DNA of 64,000 nt from Cenococcum geophilum 1.58 (lineage: Eukaryota; Ascomycota; Dothideomycetes; Gloniales; Gloniaceae), in NCBI GenBank assembly GCA_001692895.1, contig KV748260.1, positions 496,001 through 560,000 on the forward strand. Direction: 5' to 3'. Every line of letters begins with the position of its first letter. The stretch's first letter is position 1. Below the pieces are notes generated by a model, which saw only the letters and a program-made list of their open reading frames with translations, was not told the origin of the DNA and made no database searches. The position numbers and the translations under genes are program-made. Below, in pieces: positions 34,141 to 47,159 of the stretch.

Positions 34141-34650
34141 ATTAAGAATTACTACTAATTATTAGCTTAAGATATAAGAGGTTTTATAGGCCTATACTGG
34201 CCTCTTTATCGGGTTATTTATTATTAGGCCTTGTCTAAACTGCTTAACAGGCTTTTAAGAATGTTGCTAGATATAAATATGCTATTATAAGCACGATTTT
34301 TAATTATTCCTAAAAAAAACATAATAGAGAAGGGCGATTTTATAGTCTGGAGGGTACCTATATATAGCAAAGACTAAGAAGTTTAATAGTACTTAGGCTA
34401 ATACCAACGCCTTAAATCCACAATAGTGCGTTTAGCTTTTTTTTTTTGTTAATTTTACAAGCAAGGATCTAAAGCAAATTCTAGAATAGTTATTATAGAG
34501 AAGAGGAGGATTAACATTAATAACTAGATAGAATAGCTCGTAAAAAAAGGAGAAGATAGAGTAATAGATAAATAATAAGTAAAAAGTAAACCGACTACTT
34601 ATAGAAATAAGGACGCGGTAGAACGTATAAATAAGGGTATAAGTCTATAT
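34141..34650. other. Unassigned AT-rich stretch
   Basis: Nothing recognised beyond an 11-T run near 34438. Confidence 0.35.
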
Positions 34651-35002
34651 ACCTCTAAGTACTAGCTACTTAGCGTCTTAAATATAAGTCCTCCCTTAAC
34701 GCAAGGCAAATTAATAGGAGTTATTATACCGCCTATATAAGGCGGAGCGCTTATAAAGGGCTTAGCTAGAATGCTAATTAAACCACCCTATAACGCATTA
34801 ATAGCTTCTTTACTACAGATGGGGAGTAAATATATAAGATTAACTAGCTAAGATAAGTCTACTACTTAAGCAGTATCCTGCTCCGTAAAGGGTGGGCGTT
34901 AGGAGTAGATTATATAATGCTATTTCTACTAAGTAAGGCGTTATTAGAGGGTTATTATTAGCTTCTAGTTCTAGTTTATAACTTTATATAAACGCCTCTA
35001 AA
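34651..35002. repeat. ~350-bp dispersed repeat, copy 2
   Basis: Direct copy of 28533-28879 with many transitions and few small indels. Identity stops sharply on both sides. Confidence 0.75.
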
Positions 35003-36420
35003 TACTACACTATTAGGGCTATCTAAAAGCTAAGTTACCTATTTACCTTATCTTAACCTTAGGCTAGGGTCGTTAGCTATTAAGGTAATAGGAAGTTGCG
35101 TTAAGGTATATAATAGGGCCTAAGTAAAGCTATATAACTAGGTGGGCATTACTATATAAAGCAACGCTTAACTAGCTGCCTTAATATCGCCGTCTTAAAA
35201 TAATTAGAAGAAAGGGGTTAATGCTAGCCCTTATTATTTAATATAACCCTCCTATAAAGGTATAGTAAAGTAGGGTATAAACAGGGAAGGATTATGCTCC
35301 TATTATAGCTATATTATAGTGTATTTATAATGCTATACTAGTATCCCTAAGTTAGTAAATTAGCTTAACTTTTAAGGCACAGTTAAAGCGGAGCCTACTA
35401 TTAGCTTTCCTATTAGCTAAGCGGTAAAGAGAAGTAGGATATAAAAGGCCTCTATATCCTTTAACCAGACCTATATTAAGTATAATATCCTTTAAGAAAA
35501 TCCCTCCTTACTTTTTTATAAAGACACTTAAACTATTAGCTACCTTATCTCTTTAATAATAAGCAACTTAGACGACTTGGACGCTATAATAGTAGATACT
35601 ATATTATATTAGATTAAGGTGCGCTCTAAATATTAAATCCTTTATAGGATACCGTTAATGGAGCTAGGATATACTACTTGCTTCTAATCCTAAGGGCTCT
35701 AATAAGGCCGTTAATATAGTAGGGTAGGTATGCGATAGTTACTTCCCCGTAGTTTTATTTATTTACTAGCTTATTAATATAAGTAGGATATCTAGTTAGC
35801 ACTAGAATATAAGAGTAATTTAGAGAATAACGAGGCCGATACAAAAGGAACTATAAGGAAATATTTATCCCGCACTAATGAGATAAAGAAGTCGTTTTAA
35901 TATAGTCCGCTTAGTAACTCCTTCTAATAAAGCTTATTAACCCCTAGCTTACTCTATTAGGGGCAATAAAGAGACTAAATAGCTTAGTTAATTAACTTAG
36001 CTATAAGCTTAGCCAACTTAATAGGAAAATTAATAGCCTTAAAAAAACGACTGCTATATTATAAGTTATTTAGGGAAGGTTAATAATCGGACTAATAGCC
36101 TAAGAAGTAACTGGGAAGAAACAAAAGATATTATTAGGCGGTTTTAAAATAAAATCTATACTCTTAAAAGAGGTAATAATAAAACTTTAAATTACAAAGA
36201 TAAATAGGTTATAAAGGCTAGAAACAAGATCACGGCATTTAAGAGAAAAAGGGTACGCTTAGCCTAAGGATAGAGAAGTCTATAGAATTAAGGAGGAAAT
36301 TTATTAGCTTAAATAGTACGCTCCTTAGTTATTATATCGTTTGCTTATTAAAGGAAATTTATATATTAGATTTAAGCTAATACTAGCCCTACCCTTTATA
36401 GCAAGTATTTACCGCATTTA
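35003..36420. other. Unassigned AT-rich stretch
   Basis: Typical RIP composition. No family recognised on either strand. Confidence 0.35.
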
Positions 36421-37310
36421 TATAATTAATTAGCAATAAGTCAGCAGATCTAACTAAGCTTGGCGTTTAAAGTAAGCAGAACCACCCAGCGGCACCTCTA
36501 CTAATCTCTCCACCGGCTACAGTCCTTATCGCCTCTTCTCCACAACCTCTTTTTCACCGTATTTGCCGCCTACTTAACCTTATACAACTGCACTACTAAG
36601 GCCGATCATAAGACAATACTTAAAAGCGTGTTTATATATTAGCAGACAAATACTAAGCGCAGTAGGATACGTTAGAGAAGGATATACGCCTTAGAGCCTG
36701 GGTTATAGATAAGCTTTAATATAATTACAATTTAGTTATACCCAAGAATTTCCGCTCTTTAGCCTTAGCGTCACTAGAACATAAGGAGTGGTATTTATAC
36801 TCCTACTACTCTCTAAGATTTAGCATATTTTATCTATATATCCTCTTATAAAGAAAATAGCTTTAGAGCCCTCCTAAGACACTAACGTTATTAATATCCT
36901 TTAGGAACCTAGCAACCAAAACATAGTACCGCCCTTATTTAAAGTGGTAAAGTAATATAAACCGCGAGGTAAATAGACATTATATCGGCTTACTTTATCT
37001 ACTAGTTTTATATACCATTAATATAACAAACAGAAGACGGCGAGGCTTATAGCTACACGCTATAATTAATAGGACGACCTTTACTGCAATACTTATTACG
37101 GTTAGCTTCTCTTAAAGAAGTAATAAGGTCTGTAATGCCCTAAAGCTAATAAGATATATTAAAACCTAACCGACTTAGAAGGGAATTGCTATTAATTTAG
37201 TCTAATTCCAAGGGGTGTGTTATAGGGGATTTTTATATCTAGTGCAAATAAATAGAGATAAACGCTTATTACTTATACAAAATAGACACTAGCAAGGGTT
37301 ATATTCTAAA
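36421..37310 (+). other. Unassigned stretch with a weak plus-strand frame
   Basis: Between 36500 and 37200 one frame reads with mostly TAG/TAA stops (RLRAWVIDKL, ASLEHKEWYLYSYYSLRF). The text at 36480-36600 is less mutated. I cannot name it. Confidence 0.3.
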
Positions 37311-37321
37311 GGGAATAAATA

Positions 37322-37412
37322 AGGCGTTGCTAAGGAGATAGTAATAACAATACGTTACTAAGGAGACAGCAATAACAATGCGTTACTAAGGAGATAGTAA
37401 TAACAATGCGTT
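37322..37412. repeat. 29-bp tandem repeat, three copies
   Basis: Units follow GCGTTACTAAGGAGATAGTA then ATAACAAT. Flanking words CTAGCAAGGG (left) and CCCTTGCAATATATACTAGC (right) are roughly inverted to each other, so the array may sit inside a small palindromic insertion. Confidence 0.7.
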
Positions 37413-37929
37413 TCCCTTGCAATATATACTAGCGAAGGGGGAGTCCGCGTATACTAGATCTAGTTTTAGGAACTAGAACCTGTTTTTAGAAATAGGTCGA
37501 TTAACCGCTATAAAAAGAGGTTTAACTATATCCGTATTTAGCATGTTAGATTTAGCTCGTTTTAAGACTAGTAATTATTCATTAGCGTTCTTAGGCGCCC
37601 CTTCAGCCTCGCTATATAAGAGCTTTACTATATTAGAGCCTTACGTGTTATAGAATAGACTAACGTCCCCCCTATATAGCGCAAAACCCCCTATACCGCA
37701 ATAAATCCATTATTTAGATATCTTAACTCTCTTACCCGCAAATCTATTAAGTTGTAATTAAGTGCTATTATTCTCTATATATTTCCTCTAAAGATACTAG
37801 TATATAATTAAAAAAATATAACACTTTTAATTATATTATAGATTGTTCCTTTTTAAGCATTTAAAGCTGCATTAGCGCTACACTCTTACTACACTATGAC
37901 TATTTAGAAAATTTTAAACTTCGGAACTT
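37413..37929. other. Unassigned spacer
   Basis: AT-rich, nothing recognised. Confidence 0.3.
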
Positions 37930-38630
37930 TAAACTAATAGTTATATAATAAAAGAAGATAGATTTAAGCTTTTTAAGGTACTAACTACTTTAAAGTATGC
38001 ATTCCGGATTTATCTACACGAAGAAGTCTATAGCGAGTCTTAGTAGGATAATTTATCGCGCTTACATAATTTAGTATTAGGTAATTAGGTAATTATATTA
38101 TATCCTACACTATATCCAACTAACTTAAAGTATGGCGCTCTTCTAGAAATAACCTATAAGAGGTTATATGCTAGCTATTTTTAGCAGCTAAGCGTTTCTT
38201 ATTACTAGCTGTCTCTTACAGCCTTATAGTCTAACTTATACCTACTTAACCCTCTAAAAATACAAAATTCGCCACTCTATAAGGATATAGTTGGTGCGGG
38301 TCAGCTACCCTCCCTACTAGTAGTGGCAATGTACAACCTATATAAGGTTATAAATATGCTTAGCTAGTTAAACCCAAATTTAAGCATTACTTGGCTAAGG
38401 TTTATAATACAATCTATATAAGTACCTAACTTATTTTACCTCTCTCCTTAGCCGCCGTTACTCTAGTATTTTCCTACACTAATCTTAATCGGGCCTTAGC
38501 ACCTGGTTAGTCAATCTTGCCATTTACTAAGCCGGCTCAATGCTATATATTAACTCTTCTTTAATCAAACTCTGTTCCCTATTTACTCTTTTAAACTTAT
38601 ATAATAAGGAAGAGGAAAAATCCTTAGCAA
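37930..38630 (+). pseudogene. Degenerate plus-strand frame of unknown function
   Basis: One frame can be followed for about 220 codons with TAG/TAA stops only: GALLEITYKRLYASYF near 38136, then SPLYKDIVGAG and LPSLLVVAMYNLYKVINML at 38270-38358, then PNLSITWLRF near 38370. It reads as a real eroded protein, but I do not recognise the family. It runs tail-to-tail with the NLR relic. Confidence 0.4.
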
Positions 38631-38639
38631 CTACAGAGT

Positions 38640-41600
38640 AGAGTAACTAAATTCTTGCAGTAGTTATAGATAAATCTTTTTCTAAAATAGTAGCAAGCGC
38701 CTTTATAAATTGGAGCGTGTCGGAGTATATCTCTTCTAATACTTACTTTTAGGCTTTGGAGATATTTCTATATAGCTCTTTTACTATCTTATAGTTTCTT
38801 TCTATTTTATAGCAAAGACCTAGATAATATATTAAACTTAGGGTATCTAGGTATAGATCTCCAAGTATCCGCTTCTAAGCCTTAAATACTTTATAATATA
38901 TCTCTTATACTATTTACCTAATCCCTTAGTCGGCAAAATTATTAGCTATAGCAAATATTAACTATAAAGTTACTAGATGCTTATTGCCTAGATATTACTT
39001 CCGAATTTATAGTACCTTCTTATTAAGTTCTATAGCCTCTATGCGTTTTCCGTTATATTAATAAGCTAAGGTAAAGAAATGTATGGAATTTAGTGTGTCT
39101 AGATATTCCCGTCCGAGTATATATTTCTAAGCCCCTACTACATTCTCGTACATTTTAACTACCTCTCCCAGTTTCCCTTAGCTCCGATAGCAGTTGGCAA
39201 AATCGCCTATAAATTATAGCGTATCTAGATACTTGTTAGTAAGGATACGCTTTTACGCCTATAGAACTTTCTCGTATAGTTTAACCGCCTCTTTTTCTTT
39301 CCCCTAGTCCGAATAGTCAATAGTAAGGTTCCGCATTGCTATAAGTATTGCTAGGTATTTGTCACTAACTATACGTTTTTACGCCTCTAGTACTTCCTTA
39401 TCTATCTTAGCTACTTTTTTACGCCTTCCTTAATTCCAGTATACTAAAGTAAGGAACTATACCGTGCTAAGCGTATCTAAATAGTTGTCTCTAAGTATAT
39501 GTCTTTAGGATTCTAGCACCTTCTCTTTAATGTCTATTACCTCTTTAAGCCTCCCTTAGTTTAAGAATTTTATTAAAAGGTTATATATAGAAGTTAGAGT
39601 ATCTAAATAGTCACCCTTAAGCACCCGTCTCCGTACTTCTAGCATTTTCTTAACTATTTTTATCGCCTTCTAATACTTCCCTTAGTTCTAGTAGTTAGTA
39701 GTAAGGCTTTACATCGAGCTAAGCGTGTTCGGATGCTCTTCCCTAAGCACCTATCTTTGTGCTTTAAGCACTTTCTCTTTTATCTCCACTAATTCATTCC
39801 GCCTTCCTTATTCCTAATAGTAGATAGTAAGGCTTTATATCGAGCTAAGTATGTCCAGATGCTCTTCCCTAAGTACCTATCTCCGTACTTTAAGCACCTT
39901 CTCTATCTTAGTTACCTCTTTCCACTTCCCTTAGTTCTAATAGTTAGTAGTAAGGCTTTATATTAAGCTAAGTATGTCTAGATACTCTTCTCTAAGCACT
40001 TATCTCTATACTTTAAGCACCTTCTTATCTATCTTAGTCGCCTTTTTTCGCTTCCCTTAATTCTAATAGTTAGTAGTAAGGCTTTATATTAAGCTAAGCG
40101 TATCTAGATACTCTTCCCTAAGTACCTATCTCCGTACTTTAAGCACTCTCTCTTTTATCTCTACTAATTTATTCCACCTTCCTTATTTCTAATAGTTAAT
40201 GGTAAGGCTTTGCATTAAGTTAAGCGTGTCCAGATGCTCTTCCCCAAGCACCTATCTCCGTGCTTTAAGCACCTTCTTATCTATCTTAGTCGCCTCTTTC
40301 CACTTCCCTTAGTTCTAATAGTTAGTAGTAAGGCTTTATATTTAAGCTAAAGCGTGTCCAAATACTCTTCCCTAAGTACCTATCTCCGTGCTTTAAGCAC
40401 CTTCTTATCTATCTTAGTCGCCTCTTTCCACTTCCCTTAGTTCTAATAGTTAGTAGTAAGGCTTTATATTAAGCTAAGCGTGTCCAAATACTCTTCCCTA
40501 AGTACCTATCTCCGTGCTTTAAGCACCTTCTTATCTATTTTAGTTACCTCTTTCCGCTTCCCTTAGTTCTAATAGTTGGTAATAAGGCTTTATATCGAGC
40601 TAAGTATATCCGAATGCTCTTCCCTAAGCACCCATTTCCGTACTTTAAGCACTCTCTCTTTTATCTTCACTAATTTATTCCGCCTTTCTTATTTCTAATA
40701 GTTAATAGTAAGGCTTTATATTAAGCTAAGCGTGTTTAAATACTCTTCTTTAAGCAGCTATCTCCGTATTTTAAGCACCTTCTCCTTTATTTTAGTTGCC
40801 TTTTTTTACTTCCCTTAGTTCTAGTAACCCCTAATAACGTCCTATATAGAACTAAGTATCTTAGGGTACTTATTACTAAGTATACGCCTTTATACTTCTA
40901 GCGTCTTCTTTACTATTTTAATCGCCTTTTAACGTTTCCCTTAATTCTAGTAGTCCGCAGTAACGTCTCTTATAGTACTAAGTATACCTAAATATTTATT
41001 CCTAAGTGTTTGTTTCTATACCTCTAGCAATTTCCTATTAATATTAGTCGCCTCTTTACGTTTTCTAAGTTGCTAGTAATATATAGAAACTTTATATAGT
41101 AATATAAGTGTTTTAGAATGTTTATATTTAAGTATACGCTGTTAAGCTATAAGCACTTTTTTTTTTAAATATCTTAATCGCTTCCTTACGTTGCCCTAGG
41201 CCTTAGTATTTAAGAGTAAGATCTTATATCAAGTTTAGTGTGTTTAGGTACTTATTTCTAAACACACTTTCCTATACTTCTAGAACCTCCATATATATAG
41301 CGAACGCCTCCTTACATTTACTGCACTCCTAATAAACAGTAGCGAGATCGCTTTTAGACTTTAGCGTGTCTAGATCTTTATTACTAAGGAGATGCTTCCG
41401 TATAGCTATTACCTGCTCGTATATAAAGGTTGACTTTTCGCGCTACCCTTAATCCTAGTAAGCTTTTGCGAGGTCCCAGACGGATTTTTAGGTATTAGCA
41501 TCCTCTATTTTAAGAGCTCTTCTCTACGCATTTAGGACATTTTTATAAAACAAGATAGCCTCCTTACGTTTTTCCTATCCCTAGTAAGAGTGAGCAAGGT

Positions 41601-42702
41601 TCCGCATTAATTTAAGAGTCTCTAGATGTTTGTTTCCTAGCACTTACTTCCTTACCTTAAGTAGCGGCGCAATTTATCTAGCTGCGTCACTATATTTCCC
41701 CTACTTAAGCAATATTATAGTAAGATAATACATTGTCATTAGCGTATTAGGTTACTTATTCCCTAAGACTTAGGTCCTAGCATCTAGCGCCTTATTAATT
41801 ATCCTCTTAGCCGCTAGGTAGTGTCCTATAGCCTATATATACTATATAATATTAATAAAAATCTGCGCCTAATCCCGAAGATAGCTATTACTAGATAATT
41901 GCCGTGCTACTATAGCCTTAGCGTGCGGTAATAAAATCTAATACGTTTTCCAGTTCTTATATTCGCTAGTTAGAAATGTCTTAAATATAGTTCTAATTAC
42001 TTCAGCCTCCTACTTTTCTAGGCTGCTATATAACTTAAGCCACTCCCTAATAGAGAATTGTATAAGTTAATGCATATTAAAGAAACCGTGGACGTTAGGT
42101 ATAATTAGGGAATATTTTATAAGCATTATTACATTATCTTTAAATTCCTACTTCTGTTTATCACTGGTACTTATATCTCTACTAGCTTTTAAACGACGGA
42201 GTAAGTAATTGGGTATCCCTTATCGGTTAAAAAAGCTTATTAAAGAGAGTATATCTGCTACGGAACTCCGGTGGTGACGTATATAGTCGAAAGAGATTTT
42301 CCAAGTAGAAATTACAGAATTTGATACTATCCCATCTCTGCGCGGATCTGGTATATCCTACTTTAGGAGATTTGTTCTACTATAATCGTTTCCACAAAAC
42401 TCTTCTAAATACTTAGAAACCGACTATTAAGGTATACAGAAGTTAATATATGCGGCTACTTAGGCAATTGTAAGAGGAATAGAGTTAAGCGTTATCTTTA
42501 ACGAAGTTGTTACCAAGCTTCGCCCGTACAAGGGCTAGCGCCTTACTCTCTTCCATTTGCGGGACGCTAATAACGTCTTCTTAGCCATTAACTAAAGCTA
42601 AGGCGATAGCCTTACTGTGGGTTGTTATTAGGATAGTGCCGTTATACGTCTCTAGCATATATCTAAACAATAAAAATGCCGCTTCCTTTACATTTATAAT
42701 CC
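38640..42702 (-). pseudogene. NB-ARC-TPR (NLR-like) gene, 5'-truncated by a Gypsy insertion, RIP-degraded
   Basis: Fungal NB-ARC-TPR proteins are STAND NTPases involved in non-self recognition and regulated cell death. On the minus strand the visible NB-ARC part starts at 42702 with INVKEAAFLLFRYML and GTILITTHSKAIALAL (the GSILITTR sensor block). It continues with MEESKALALVRAKLG, WKISFDYIR and the winged-helix MHQLIQFSIREWL near 42050. From about 41750 to 38650 follow roughly two dozen 42-residue TPRs of the kinesin-light-chain type (LNTL..L, YQNQGKWKE, VLKVRRQVLREEHLDT). The DNA period is 126 bp (for example 39700 and 39826). The P-loop half lies beyond the Gypsy insertion, outside the window. 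Confidence 0.88.
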
Positions 42703-43128
42703 TGTAACGGAACCTTGTAGCAAGAACTACGGTGGGTCCTATTATTGGGCTAGGTGTGTAGGAAATGCAAATAACAATAGTCGACAAGTAATAACAACTG
42801 GTGGAGTGGTTGCCTAATAGATTAACTCTAATTATATTCTAAGAATCACTATAAGGAAGGAACTATCTAGGTAGGGACTAAGGGTCCTTAAATATATAAC
42901 CGTACTTCTATAAAATCCTTTTTATATATAATATACGTCTTATATATAAGGTATATAAGTTTCTTTTATTTCTCTTATTTAATATGTAGCACATTATATA
43001 ACCTTAGCTACTATTCCTTATTATATAGTTCTACCGGTTCTATTCTAAACCGTGCCTAAATTAACTAACTAGCTTCTTCTAACTCTTCTCTAAGTAGTTA
43101 TAATATCGTACTTAAAGCGTCCGTAATA
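42703..43128 (-). repeat. 3' LTR of the minus-strand Gypsy (426 bp)
   Basis: Minus-strand start TATTACGGACGCTTTAAG (TG changed to TA) and end CCGTTACA. Matches 46714-47141 throughout with a 2-bp length difference. The 42581-42787 minus frame is a chimera of this LTR and NLR sequence. Confidence 0.88.
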
Positions 43129-46100
43129 CTATTTCCCTCCTCTTTATTTTTATCCTTAAAGATTCCTAATATCTCTAAGTTGTTTACTAGAGGTGTAATA
43201 TCTATCTAATTAATTTAGTTAATATTATTATTTATTATACCTAAAGCAATTTCTTCTTTACACGCCCAACGTCGTGCTCGCACTATTACTGCAATATTAT
43301 CTCTTAGTAAGATTATGCTATCTCCGTATTCTCGCTGTTTAAAAGAGGGGTTAGTTTATATTGCGTTAGCGAACCTATCTTTATAACAGCCGTCCTCTTA
43401 CTTAAAGTGTACTAAAGTAAATATTTATTTGTCCTATAACGTTCGCTCTATATCTAATACTAAATATACGCGACCTATTATTCTTAATAGTTATTTAGTT
43501 CCCTAATTAATTTGTCTTAGGGTTTTATATTTAATTTACTGCTACGCGGCTAGATAGTAAACTGTCTTAAGCCCTTGCTAAATTAGAACGTTCTTATAAT
43601 ACGGAACAGAAGGCCTTAGATACTTAGATTACGGCGTCTACTTATTTGCTTTATCTTAAGAAGGTTTATAAAAAGGTTTATTTTAAGGAGTAGAAACTTA
43701 TAGAATAGGGTTTATAGGAACTTAGTAATAAAAAAACGGATTCTTTTTTAACAGAGAAGGAAATAGACTTAAGTAGCTCGGTAACTGCTCTTCTTAGGTC
43801 CCCCTTAGGTAACTTATTCTTTAGCAATCCTTTTTTATTAATACTGCCTAACCTAATCTCCTCTAATACTTCTATACCTTTCCTATAGCGTTCTTTAAAT
43901 TCTCTAGTGGTTCTTAGGTAGTTTTAGTATAGCCTATCCACTTAACCTTATACTATATTTTATTGTTAACGTCCTTATAACTAATAATCTTTAAAACTTG
44001 CTATTTGTCTTCCTCTTATCCTCTATATATATCTACTTTATAAACTAGTGGCTTAATATTCCCGTATACTAGCTTTAGTATCGCGATATACTATATAGGG
44101 TAGATCTTTATTTTGGCTAGTAGGTTTAACTTAAACGTAACTAGTGAAATTCTTTACTTAATTTTAAAAGGTCCTAGTCTAACATAGTCTAACTTCTTAC
44201 TTAGTTATTAACTCTTAAAATTTTTGTATAGTAGCTATACTTTATCTCCCTCCTTAAGATCTGGTCCCTTAGATCTCTTAGCATTATAGTACCTTTTTAT
44301 TCTCTTTTATACTTTCTTTACTAATTCCATAAGGTCTATATAAAGATTTATTAACGTCTTTATCCTTTCTTTAGCTATGCTACTCGTTTTCTTCGCTTAC
44401 TATAGCAATAATAATGTTCTTAGCTTATATCCGTAATTTGCCTTAAATAGTAATATACCTATACCTTCCTATGGCGTTGCGTTATATATAAACTATATAA
44501 CTAGTAATAGCAATACCTAATTATTCTATATATGGTTAATATAATGTCTTAGATACTGTTCTAGTGTCTAATTTAACCTTTCTGTTTAACTGTCTGTCTG
44601 CGGATAATATATAGTAGAAGTTGCTACTTAAACTCCTTATTCTGCTAAGAATACCTCCTAGAATACTGCTATAAATCTTAAATCTCTATCTAATATAATC
44701 TTACTTAGTGCTCTATATCTTACGAACACTTCTTTAATATAGATTCTAGCGATATCTTCCGCTAAGATTTCTTCTGTATATGCTATAAAGTATCCCCACT
44801 TTATAAGCTTGTCTACTATTATTAAGATTACATTATAATCTTATTCGGTAATAGGATCTCTTAACTTTAGTAACTTAATAATAAAGTCCTATAATATAAC
44901 CTCCTATAGTCTCTCTGGTATTTTAATAGGTTATAGCCCTCTATACGGCTTATGCCTCGTTAGTTTATTTCTTTAGCAATTTAGACACTCCTTTATAACC
45001 TTCCTAGCTATTTTTTAGATTCTATTAATAATATACTCTTTTTAGAGTCTTAATACTAAGCTTATAGCTCTATTATATCCTTAAGTTAATCCCTTATAGA
45101 ACTCTTCTATAAATTACTCTACTATGCTTCTTAGGATGTACTTTACTTCTTAATTTTCGTATATATCCGTCTATAGATCTTCTAGCTATGCTTTTAGAAT
45201 CCTTTATACCTAAAAGCTCTCTAGTGTCTTATAGACTCTTCCTAGCTCCTTATCTTCCTAAGTCGCTATAATCTTTAGATAATTATACCTAATTAATCTA
45301 TCTATATCTTTTCGCAGTAAAGCCCCTAATGGCTTCTTATTATTTTGTAGTTTAGCTTTACGGCTTAGAGTATCTGCCCGCGTATTGTCTATACCCTTAG
45401 TATACTAAATCTCGAAATAGTATTCTGTAAGCATCTCTGCCTATCTAACCTATCTTTAGTTAAATTTCTTTATCGTTAGGAATCCTATTAGGTTCTTATA
45501 ATCCGTTTTAACTATAAATAGTTTCTCTATACCTTATAAGAATGCTCTCTATTTCTTTAATACTATAACTATACCTAATAACTCTTTATTATAAATGTTA
45601 TAGTTTAACTCTAGTAGTATTATTTTTCGACTATAGTATGCCACTAGGTGCTATCTATCTTAATATCTTTATATAAAGTACGCCCCTAGTGTATAGTCTA
45701 ATATATCTGTCTTTATAACCGTCTTTAGTCCTAGTTAATAGATCTTAAGAACTAGCTCCTAGGTAAATAACTCTTTAACTTTCTTAAAGAGTTCTTACTA
45801 TTCCTCTCCCTATACCTATAGTTCTTCTTTCTTTATTAATCGCGTAAGTGGCTTAATATCTTTTAACTACTATGCTATAAACCTTCTATAGTAATTACAA
45901 AACCCTAGGAATAATCTTAATTATATAACGTTCTCTGGTTTTTACTAATTTACTATAACCTTAATCTTCTTTAGATCTATACTAAGTTAGCCTAGTTTAA
46001 TAATAAATCTAATAAAATTGGTCCTCCTAGTAAAGAACTTATATTTCTTAATTGCTACTAGTATTTGTTCTTCCTATAGTCTCTTTAAGACCTATTTAAT

Positions 46101-46713
46101 ATATTCTCTATATTCTTCCTTAGTTATTAAGTAGATAATAATATTATTAAGATATACTATAACAAATTTATCCAAGTGTTCTCCTAATATATTATTAATA
46201 TACTTTTAGAATATTGCCGGTGCGTTTATAAGCCCAAATTATATAACTAATGGTTTATATAGTCCTTCCTTTAACCTAAAGGCTGCTTTTTATTTGTCGC
46301 CTTTCTTAATTCTAATCTAATAGTACGCCTATCTTAGATATATTTTTGTAAAGATTTGCGCATTACCTATCCTATCTTAGATTTCGCTAATTAAGGGTAA
46401 AGAATACCTATCCTTTTTTATAATGCTGTTTAACTGTCTATAGTTAATATATAGCCTTAGTTTGCCATTTTTCTTTAGTACGAATAGTACTAGATAACCT
46501 GCTAATAACTGCGATGGTCTAATATATCCCTTTTATAAGTTTTCTTAGATAAACTCTTTTAGTGCTCTACCTTCTTCTTTAGTAAGCTTATAGATTAGAA
46601 AGAACCTTAGACTTATTCCTAGTTTTAATTCTATCTTATAGTCCTATACTACATACTCTAACAGCTTTTCGCTCTTTAGTAACTATAGTTTCTTACTATA
46701 CTTATAGTATCTC
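42703..46713 (-). mobile_element. Gypsy (chromovirus-type) LTR retrotransposon, minus strand, 3' half
   Basis: The 3' LTR (42703-43128) abuts NLR sequence on its left. Reading leftward from 46713, the minus strand gives RT (46.7-46.0 kb, matching 60.2-60.9 kb of the plus copy), RNase H (about 45.9-45.3 kb), integrase (45.3-44.2 kb), chromodomain region (about 43.9 kb) and a tail frame (43.2-43.6 kb). All are broken mainly by TAG/TAA. At 46713 the element is cut inside the region before RT by the plus-strand Gypsy. Its gag, protease and 5' LTR must lie to the right of 64000. The same family as the plus copy. Confidence 0.88.
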
Positions 46714-47141
46714 TGTTACGGACGCTTTAAGTATAATATTACAACTACTTGGGGAAGAGTCAGAGGAAGCTAGTTGGTTAATTTAGGCACGGTCTAGGAT
46801 GGAACCGGTAGAACTATATAACGAGGAATAGTAGCTAAGGTCATATAATGTGTTACGTATTAAATAAGAGGAATAAGAGGAACTTACGTACCTTACGTAT
46901 AAGACGTACATTATATATAAGAAGGATTTTATAGGAGTACGGTTGTATATTTAAGGACCCTTAGTCCCTACCTGGATAGTTCCTTTCTAGTAGTAATTCT
47001 TAGAATATAATTAGAGTTAATCTGTTGGGCAACCACTCCACCAGTTATTATTACTTATTAACTATTATTATTTGCATTTCCTATACACCTAGCCTAATAA
47101 TAGGACCTACTGTAGTTTTTGCTATAAGGTTCCGTTATACA
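46714..47141 (+). repeat. 5' LTR of the plus-strand Gypsy (428 bp)
   Basis: TG..CA ends (TGTTACGGAC ... CGTTATACA). The putative target duplication ATCTC is at 46709-46713; its partner lies outside the window. Confidence 0.88.
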
Positions 47142-47159
47142 ATTACTACCTAGTTATAA

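Noticed and set aside
42581-42787. 68-codon minus frame
   Set aside because: A chance fusion of Gypsy LTR sequence with the broken NB-ARC frame across the insertion point at 42702/42703; not a gene of its own.
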